Assembly: GCA_937902985.1 (NCBI GenBank)
Contig: CALFNG010000533.1
Location: forward strand, 1-47,965
Origin: an uncultured Myxococcales bacterium
GTDB taxonomy: Bacteria; Myxococcota_A; Polyangia; Polyangiales; Polyangiaceae
Direction of reading: 5' to 3'
DNA length: 47,965 bases
In this document: positions 43,501-47,965 of the stretch, in pieces
Layout of the letters: every line of letters starts with the position of its first letter
How positions within the stretch are numbered: the stretch's first letter is position 1
Notes under the pieces: model-generated
The model's input: only the letters and a program-made list of their open reading frames with translations
Told to the model about the DNA's origin: nothing
Databases searched by the model: none
Translations under genes and position numbers: made by a program

Positions 43501-44379
43501 GAGCTCTCGTTCGAGATTCGAATGGAGCCCAACCTGCCGTCGGCGGTCTTCAGCGACATCAACCGGCTGCAGCAGATCCTGAAGAACCTGCTGTCGAATG
43601 CGTTCAAGTTCACCTCCCGCGGCGGCGTCACGCTGACCGTGAAGCGATCCGGACGCGAGCACGGCGACGGGGTCCTGTCGTTCGCCGTGACCGACAGCGG
43701 GATCGGGATCCCCGTCGAGAAGCAGAAGCTGATCTTCGAGGCGTTCCAGCAGGCCGACGGCACGACGAGCCGCAAGTACGGGGGCACCGGCCTGGGGCTC
43801 ACCATCAGCCGCGAGATCGCCCGCCTGCTTGGGGGGTCGATCGACGTGGTGAGCGCGCCCAACCAGGGGAGCACCTTCACCTTGCTCTTGCCGCCGCGCT
43901 ACGCGGGCGCCGAGGCGCCGACCCGCGACGAGGCCCAGGTCGAGTCGCGGCCACCGGTGCCGCCGCTGCCCCAAGACGCCCACCTGGCGGGGCTCAAGGT
44001 GCTCCTCGTCGACGACGACGTCCGCAACCTCTTCGCCCTCCAGTCGGCGCTCGAGGAACACGGGATCCATGTCCTTCACGCCGACAACGGCCGCGTCGCG
44101 ATCGAGCTCCTGAAGCAACATACCGACGTCGACCTCGTGCTCATGGACACGATGATGCCGGAAATGGATGGGCTCTCGGCGACCCGCGCGATCCGCGATA
44201 TCGTCGAGTACCGTTCGATGCCGATCATCTCGCTGACGGCCAAGGCCATGAAGGGCGATCGCGAGAAGGCGATCGCCGCCGGCGCGACCGACTACGTGAC
44301 GAAGCCCGTTGACGCAGAGCGACTCCTCGCCGTCATTCACTACTGGGTGAGCACACCGAACGCGACACAAGACGCCTGA
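40549..44379 (+). CDS. Soluble hybrid histidine kinase with HAMP array, GAF, HK and REC domains
   Basis: 1,276 residues, no membrane helix. About residues 60-660 are HAMP-type units with a strict 92-residue period (units start at M192, M284, M376, M468, M560), e.g. [19 protein letters not shown] and [14 protein letters not shown]. Next come a GAF domain (~690-830, [28 protein letters not shown]), a coiled coil ([20 protein letters not shown]) and His[17 protein letters not shown] (His897). HATPase follows with [16 protein letters not shown] and [10 protein letters not shown], then REC with LLVDDDVRN and phospho-acceptor Asp1200 ([13 protein letters not shown]). Organisation matches fungal Nik1/Os-1-type osmosensing kinases and their bacterial relatives. 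Confidence 0.95.
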   Translation: MTMKSNGHGNGVSTDGSVKSAKGRGAAKAAPVHPSARKAMRSERTEWDRLSVRSRGEVEHFVELLKAVKQGDFSVRFDSDKDGLLGRAGELLNDIIGLNEHMSTELVRVGKVVGQEGKMHERASVGPAKGSWAMGMASLNQLIADLVAPTNEVARVITAVARGDLSQKMVLEIEGRPVRGEFLRIGTTVNSMVDQLNSFAAEVTRVAKEVGTEGKLGGQAEVKGVSGTWKDLTNNVNVLAANLTTQVRNIAKVTTAVARGDLSQKITVDARGEILELKSTINTMVDTLNSFAAEVTRVAKEVGTEGKLGGQADVKGVYGTWKDLTDNVNVLATNLTVQLRDVSKVATAIANGDMTQKITVDVKGEILQIKDVINKMVDQLNSFAAEVTRVAKEVGTEGKLGGQAEVKGVSGTWKDLTDNVNIMASNLTKQVRGIVKVVTAVADGDLSQKFVLEAKGEVAALAETINNMTDTLRIFADQVTTVAREVGIEGQLGGQANVPGASGVWKDLTDNVNVMASNLTKQVRGIVKVVTAVANGDLKQKFLLEAKGEVAALAETINNMTDTLRTFADQVTSVAREVGIEGKLGGQANVPGAQGTWRDLTDNVNQLAGNLTSQVRAIAEVSTAVAKGDLTRSITVAAQGEVAALKDNINQMIGNLKDTTHQNQEQDWLKTNVAKFSGMMQGQRSVESVAQLIMSELTPLVDAQQGAFYMMETDEEDRGARLQLIASYGFGGRKTLSSSYKMKESLIGQCAFEKKRILLGAVPEDFIYIATGMGQATPRSVVVLPVLFEGHAKAVIEIASFKQFSSNHLNFLDQLMASVGVILNMISSSTRTEELLQQLKTSNAELEAQAAELNDKAELLEVKNQEVELASRSLEEKAEQLQLISKYKSEFLANMSHELRTPLNSLLILSKMLADNRDGNLTPEQMKFAQTVFTSGNDLLQLINEILDLSKVEAGKMPIDPQTFALSQVHEYLEQTFRHVANQKELSFEIRMEPNLPSAVFSDINRLQQILKNLLSNAFKFTSRGGVTLTVKRSGREHGDGVLSFAVTDSGIGIPVEKQKLIFEAFQQADGTTSRKYGGTGLGLTISREIARLLGGSIDVVSAPNQGSTFTLLLPPRYAGAEAPTRDEAQVESRPPVPPLPQDAHLAGLKVLLVDDDVRNLFALQSALEEHGIHVLHADNGRVAIELLKQHTDVDLVLMDTMMPEMDGLSATRAIRDIVEYRSMPIISLTAKAMKGDREKAIAAGATDYVTKPVDAERLLAVIHYWVSTPNATQDA
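41122..42357 (+). repeat. 276-bp repeat units inside the hybrid kinase gene
   Basis: The HAMP units repeat at 276-bp spacing. CTCAACTCGTTCGCCGCCGA and about 55 following bases are virtually identical at 41134, 41410 and 41686. ATGGCCTCGAACCTCACC and following bases recur at 41815 and 42091. DNA-level identity exceeds what protein conservation needs, so recent duplication or gene conversion is likely. Confidence 0.9.
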
Positions 44380-44400
44380 CCGGACGCAAAACGTGCGACC

Positions 44401-47004
44401 GTGGACCCCGCGACCGTGAACAAGAGCCCCAGGATGGAACAAGCTCCTCGTGCAGGCCCCCCGAGCAAGGCGCCCCCGCAGAGCCCCGACCGCGTCCTGC
44501 TGGTCGACGACTCGCCGGCCAACTTGCTCGCGCTCCAGGCCGTGCTCAAGCCGCTGGGGGCCGTGCTCGTCGAGGCCCGGTCGGGCGCCGAGGCGCTCGA
44601 GAAGGCCGCCCTGGGGTCCTACGCGGTCATTCTGCTCGACGTGCAGATGCCCGACATGGACGGCTTCGAGGTCGCTTCGCGGATCCGGGCGATGGACTGG
44701 GGTCGCGAGGTGCCGATTGTCTTCTTGACGGCGATCCATCGCGACGAGCAATACGCGCGCAAGGGCTACGCCACGGGCGCGGCCGACTACATCACCAAGC
44801 CCTTCGACGCCGACATCTTGCGCGCGCGCGTGAAGGCGTTCGTCGACCTCTTCCGCCAGCGCGAAGACCTCCGCCGGCGCGACGTAGCCGTCCACACGCG
44901 CGAGCGCGACGAAGCCATGCGGCGCCTCGTGGCCTTCGAGCGCATCGCCAGCGCCGCCCTCGAAGAGGGCGATCTGCCCGCGCTCCTCCACAAGCTCCTC
45001 GGGGTGTTCCTCGAGGCGGCCGACAGCGCCGACTCGGCCGTCATCTTCCTTCGCGAGGGCGACGCCCTCCGGGTTGGCGCCTCCATGGGTCGCACGGCCG
45101 ACCGCACGGGACGCACGGTGGCCATCGGCAGCAGCTTCGCCGGGGTCATCGCCGCGACCGGCGAGCCGCTGTTCCTCGAGAATGCCGCGTCCGAGGAGGC
45201 CGGCGTACGGTGCCTCTTCGGCGTTCCCCTGATGCACGACGGCGACGTCATCGGCGTGACGCAGATTGGCTCGACCAAGAGCGACGACATCTCCGACGTC
45301 GAGCGGCGGCTCCTGCGCGCCATGGCCGAGCGCGCGGCGTGGGCCGTGGCGCAGCGCCTCCGGTTCGATCGCTTCCACGCCGTCCTGATGTCCGTGCCCG
45401 CGATCGTGTCGATCGTCCGGGGGCCGGATTTCGCGTGCGAGTTCTCGAACCTGGCGCATCGCCGGCTCTTCGGCGACCAGGACGTCGTCGGGAAGCCCGC
45501 CGCCGCGCTCGGGGCGACGCCAGAGATTCTCGCGATGTTCGAGCGCGTGCAGTCGACCGGACAGGCCGTGACGGCCACCGAGTACCCCATGGTCGGCACC
45601 TTCGGCTCCGACGACAAGCCTCGGCGGCGCTTCTTCGATTTCTCCGTGCAAGCGATGCGCGGGCAGGTCGGCAAGGTCGAGTCCGTGCTCTGGTTCGCGA
45701 TCGACGTCACCGATCAGGTCCTGGCCCGCGACGCGGCCGAGAAAGCGGCCCGCGAGCGCGCGCGTCTGCTCGACAGCGAGCGCGCCGCGCGGGCCGAGGC
45801 CGAGGTCGCGAACCGCGCCAAAGACGACTTCCTCGCGACCGTCTCGCACGAGCTCCGGACACCGCTCAACGCCATCCTCGGGTGGACCGTCGTCGCGCGA
45901 CGGCAGGCGCCGGCCGAGCTCGAGCGGGCGCTCGGCATCATCGAGCGCAATGCGCGCGCCCAGACCCGCATCATCGAAGACGTCCTCGACGTGTCGCGCA
46001 TCGTCGGCGGCAAGTTGCGGCTCGACACCGCTGCGGTGGACGTCGCGGCCGCGATCGAAAGCGCGCTCGAGACGGTGCGCCCCGAGGCGGAGGCCAAGAG
46101 GGTCACGCTCTCGGCCAAGGTCGGGGCGGTGGGCGTCATCGCTGCCGACGGCGACCGCCTCCAGCAGATCGTCTGGAACGTGCTCACGAATGCCATCAAG
46201 TTCACCCCCGACGGAGGCACGGTCGATCTCGCGGCCGCGCGGCTCGGGCCTCGCATCGTCATCCGCGTGACGGACACCGGCGAAGGCATCGAACCTTCGT
46301 TCCTGCCCTATCTCTTCGAGCCGTTTCGTCAGGCCGACGGCTCGACGACGCGCCGCCACGGCGGGCTCGGGCTCGGGCTCGCGATCGTCCGGCAGCTCGT
46401 GCAGGCCCACGGGGGAACGATCCGCGCCGCGAGCGAGGGCATGGACAAGGGCTCGACGTTCACGATCGAGATCCCGGCCCGGTCCCTGCCGGCCATCACG
46501 CCTCGCGGGGCCAGCGGCGCCGGCGCCGAGGGCGACAGGCCGCCGCTGGCCGCCCCGAGCTCCGACACGCGCCTCGAGAACCTCAAGATCCTTGTCGTCG
46601 ACGACGAGGAAGACGCCCGGTCGCTGGTCGACGAGATCCTGTCGGAGAGCGGAGCCACGGTGCAGTGCGCGTCGACCGCCCTCGAGGCCATCGAGCTCAT
46701 CGCGTGCTTCCGCCCCGACGTGCTCGTTTCCGACGTGGGCATGCCCGACGTCGACGGCTTCGAGCTCATCGAGCGGGTGCGTCGTCTCCCGGCGGAGCAA
46801 GGCGGTCGGACCCCGGCGATCGCACTGACCGCCTACGGGCGCGCCGAAGACCTCGAACGCTCGGCCGCCGCCGGCTTCGGCATGCACGTCACCAAGCCCG
46901 TCGACCCGGGCGTGCTGGTGTCTGCCGTGGCCGGCCTCGCCGAAGCGCCTGCCCCCCCGACGGTTCGCCAAGCAGCGCCGCGTATCGGCCCCGAAGCGGA
47001 GTAA
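44401..47004 (+). CDS. REC-GAF-PAS-histidine kinase-REC hybrid sensor
   Basis: 867 residues from GTG 44401. REC1 (~28-145): LLVDDSPANLLALQ, Asp80 in VILLDVQMPDMDG, Lys in YITKPFD. Then a GAF-like domain (~175-315; VRCLFGVPLMHDGDVIGVTQ), a PAS-like domain (~320-445; PAIVSIVRGPDFACEFSN), HisKA with [15 protein letters not shown] (His483), HATPase NVLTNAIKF and DTGEGIEPSFLPYLFEPF, and REC2 with Asp778 (VLVSDVGMPDVDG) and KPVD. Two receivers around one kinase suggest a phosphorelay that also accepts input phosphate, perhaps from the upstream HAMP-array kinase 21 bases away. No membrane segment is visible. Confidence 0.94.
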   Translation: MDPATVNKSPRMEQAPRAGPPSKAPPQSPDRVLLVDDSPANLLALQAVLKPLGAVLVEARSGAEALEKAALGSYAVILLDVQMPDMDGFEVASRIRAMDWGREVPIVFLTAIHRDEQYARKGYATGAADYITKPFDADILRARVKAFVDLFRQREDLRRRDVAVHTRERDEAMRRLVAFERIASAALEEGDLPALLHKLLGVFLEAADSADSAVIFLREGDALRVGASMGRTADRTGRTVAIGSSFAGVIAATGEPLFLENAASEEAGVRCLFGVPLMHDGDVIGVTQIGSTKSDDISDVERRLLRAMAERAAWAVAQRLRFDRFHAVLMSVPAIVSIVRGPDFACEFSNLAHRRLFGDQDVVGKPAAALGATPEILAMFERVQSTGQAVTATEYPMVGTFGSDDKPRRRFFDFSVQAMRGQVGKVESVLWFAIDVTDQVLARDAAEKAARERARLLDSERAARAEAEVANRAKDDFLATVSHELRTPLNAILGWTVVARRQAPAELERALGIIERNARAQTRIIEDVLDVSRIVGGKLRLDTAAVDVAAAIESALETVRPEAEAKRVTLSAKVGAVGVIAADGDRLQQIVWNVLTNAIKFTPDGGTVDLAAARLGPRIVIRVTDTGEGIEPSFLPYLFEPFRQADGSTTRRHGGLGLGLAIVRQLVQAHGGTIRAASEGMDKGSTFTIEIPARSLPAITPRGASGAGAEGDRPPLAAPSSDTRLENLKILVVDDEEDARSLVDEILSESGATVQCASTALEAIELIACFRPDVLVSDVGMPDVDGFELIERVRRLPAEQGGRTPAIALTAYGRAEDLERSAAAGFGMHVTKPVDPGVLVSAVAGLAEAPAPPTVRQAAPRIGPEAE

Positions 47005-47015
47005 ACTCCGGCGCA

Positions 47016-47912
47016 GTGACCGACCGCTCGCTCCCGCCTCTCGCGGTCCCGGCGACCATTCCCGTGCGCTTCCCCGACGTGGGCGCCACGCTGCGCTCGG
47101 CGCGCGGCGAATACCAGGTCACGTCGATCATCGGCTCCGGAGAGTTCGGCGCCGTCTACGAGTGCGTCGGCCCCTTCGACCAGGTGTACGCCGTCAAGAT
47201 GGTCCGCCCGGCGAACCGCCCGTATGCCGAGGTGCGCGACGAGTGGTCCCGCGAGGTGCAGCACCTCATGTCGCTCCGGCACCCGAACGTCGTCTACATC
47301 TTCGACGCGTTCGAAGACGGCCATCTCTTCTACTTCGCGCTCGAGCGGTGCGACTACGCCCTCAGCTCGCTCCTCGGGCACCCGATGCGCGAAGGCTTCG
47401 TCATCGAGATCGCCCGCCAGCTGCTGGCCGCGATCCAGTTCCTGCACGACAACGACGTCGTTCACGATGATCTGCACCCTGGCAACGTGCTGCTCGTTCA
47501 CGCGCGCGATCGGCACGGGCAGGACTCGCCCACCGTGAAGCTCAGCGACTTCGGGATCAGCAGCGAGCTCCGGGGGATGCCCTCGATCCGCCCGAACCTC
47601 GTGCACCATGCCGTCATGGCGCCCGAGATCATCGCGACCGGGTACACCAGCAAGCAGAGCGACATCTATCAGGTCGGCCTCTTGCTCTTCTGGATGCTCA
47701 CCGGCGAGAGCGCGGTGCCAGGCGGCATGCCCTACCCTCAGCTGATGCAGTCCGTCTCCGAGGGGTTGCCGCGGCAGCGCGCGGAAGCCATCGGCACGCC
47801 CCTCGGGGCGCTCATCGCCAAGATGCTCAGACGCCGCGAGCAGTTTCGGTACGCGACGGCGCGCGAGGTCTGGGCCGACCTGCGAGTGCTGCCGTCCTGG
47901 AGGGACGAATAG
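47016..47912 (+). CDS. Ser/Thr-kinase-fold protein with atypical catalytic loop
   Basis: 298 residues from GTG 47016. Gly loop IIGSGEFGAVYE, ATP-binding Lys61 (YAVKMV), alpha-C Glu in EVQHLMSLRHPNVVYIFDAF. The catalytic loop reads VVHDDLHPGNVLL (His150-Asn157), where HRDLKPxN is expected: the Arg is Asp151 and the phosphate-stabilising Lys is His154; Asp152 and Asn157 remain. DFG (Asp178 in LSDFGIS), MAPEI and SDIYQVGLLLFWMLTG are normal. HGDLHPGN-type loops occur in APH and ABC1/UbiB kinases, so activity is possible. No membrane helix or extra domain. It follows the hybrid kinase by 11 bases, so all three signalling genes probably form one operon. Confidence 0.85.
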   Translation: MTDRSLPPLAVPATIPVRFPDVGATLRSARGEYQVTSIIGSGEFGAVYECVGPFDQVYAVKMVRPANRPYAEVRDEWSREVQHLMSLRHPNVVYIFDAFEDGHLFYFALERCDYALSSLLGHPMREGFVIEIARQLLAAIQFLHDNDVVHDDLHPGNVLLVHARDRHGQDSPTVKLSDFGISSELRGMPSIRPNLVHHAVMAPEIIATGYTSKQSDIYQVGLLLFWMLTGESAVPGGMPYPQLMQSVSEGLPRQRAEAIGTPLGALIAKMLRRREQFRYATAREVWADLRVLPSWRDE

Positions 47913-47915
47913 GCC

Positions 47916-47965
47916 ATGATCGCGCGTCTGAAAGAGCTCGTCCTCTCGCTCCTCGTCGTGGCCTT
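47916..47965 (+). CDS. N-terminus of an exported or membrane protein (cut by window edge)
   Basis: ATG at 47916 follows the kinase-like gene by three bases. The 16 visible codons read MIARLKELVLSLLVVA, a short basic start and hydrophobic stretch fitting a signal peptide or first membrane helix. Nothing more can be said. Confidence 0.5.
   Translation, partial: MIARLKELVLSLLVVA

Noticed and set aside
42238-46971. A 1,577-codon minus-strand open frame opposite the histidine kinases
   Set aside because: It mirrors the strong codon bias of the two plus-strand kinases, has Asp/Arg/His/Val-rich shadow composition and no recognisable domain.

Overview
The window is about 48 kb of very GC-rich DNA with strong G/C preference at third codon positions and frequent GTG and TTG starts. 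Gene content points to a large-genome Myxococcota, probably of the Polyangia (Sorangium-like) side: Ser/Thr kinases with an HRDVSPHN catalytic loop, hybrid histidine kinases, many lipoproteins with Ala/Pro/Gly-rich linkers, PEGA and Cys-rich secreted proteins, and a SWIM-Snf2 helicase. This assignment is inferred from gene families; no rRNA is present to confirm it.

Layout. 1-1270: the start of a pseudouridine-synthase-like gene, a BolA / CGFS-glutaredoxin pair (Fe-S cluster trafficking) and a small membrane protein. 1415-13164: a surface-polysaccharide or glycolipid locus with a polytopic membrane protein, UDP-glucose dehydrogenase, a nucleotide-sugar epimerase, three family-4 glycosyltransferases, a DUF2334 deacetylase and an MMPL/RND exporter translationally coupled to the third glycosyltransferase. 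13583-15382: a membrane Ser/Thr kinase preceded by five 11-bp tandem repeats. 15383-15887: a TerB-like fragment, degenerate repeats and a hairpin. 15888-19322: a SWIM-Snf2 helicase.

19644-27034 is the most interesting block. It is one long plus-strand gene run that looks like an MCE/Mla-type lipid transporter: two MlaF-like ATPases, two MlaE-like permeases, one MlaD/MCE protein, an extra lipoprotein, a small membrane protein and a lipid-anchored cyclophilin. At its head is an orphan type III secretion ring lipoprotein (SctJ/YscJ family), coupled to the first ATPase by a 4-base overlap. The two ATPases carry different departures from consensus (His to Ser in the H-loop of one, LGDGM for LSGGQ in the other). 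In a heterodimer both would fall in the same composite ATP site.

27127-33260: a lipoprotein, a biotinyl/lipoyl-domain protein, a coiled-coil membrane protein with a Cys-rich tail, pyrF, an RlmB-like rRNA methyltransferase, a MoxR ATPase, a PEGA protein, tRNA-Arg(CCT) flanked by 11-bp direct repeats, and an unknown 310-residue protein. 33361-40297: a Cys-rich lipoprotein, a MATE transporter whose 3' end runs into a register-locked, decaying 42-bp repeat array and an apparently frameshifted reading frame, then a minus-strand group of small hypothetical protein, alpha/beta hydrolase and a GH63-like glucosidase. 40549-47965: a signalling cluster with a soluble hybrid histidine kinase bearing a HAMP array, a REC-GAF-PAS-HK-REC hybrid kinase, a Ser/Thr-kinase-fold protein with an atypical HDDLHPGN catalytic loop, and the start of another exported or membrane protein.

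All functions are read from motifs, length and context. No database search was possible.
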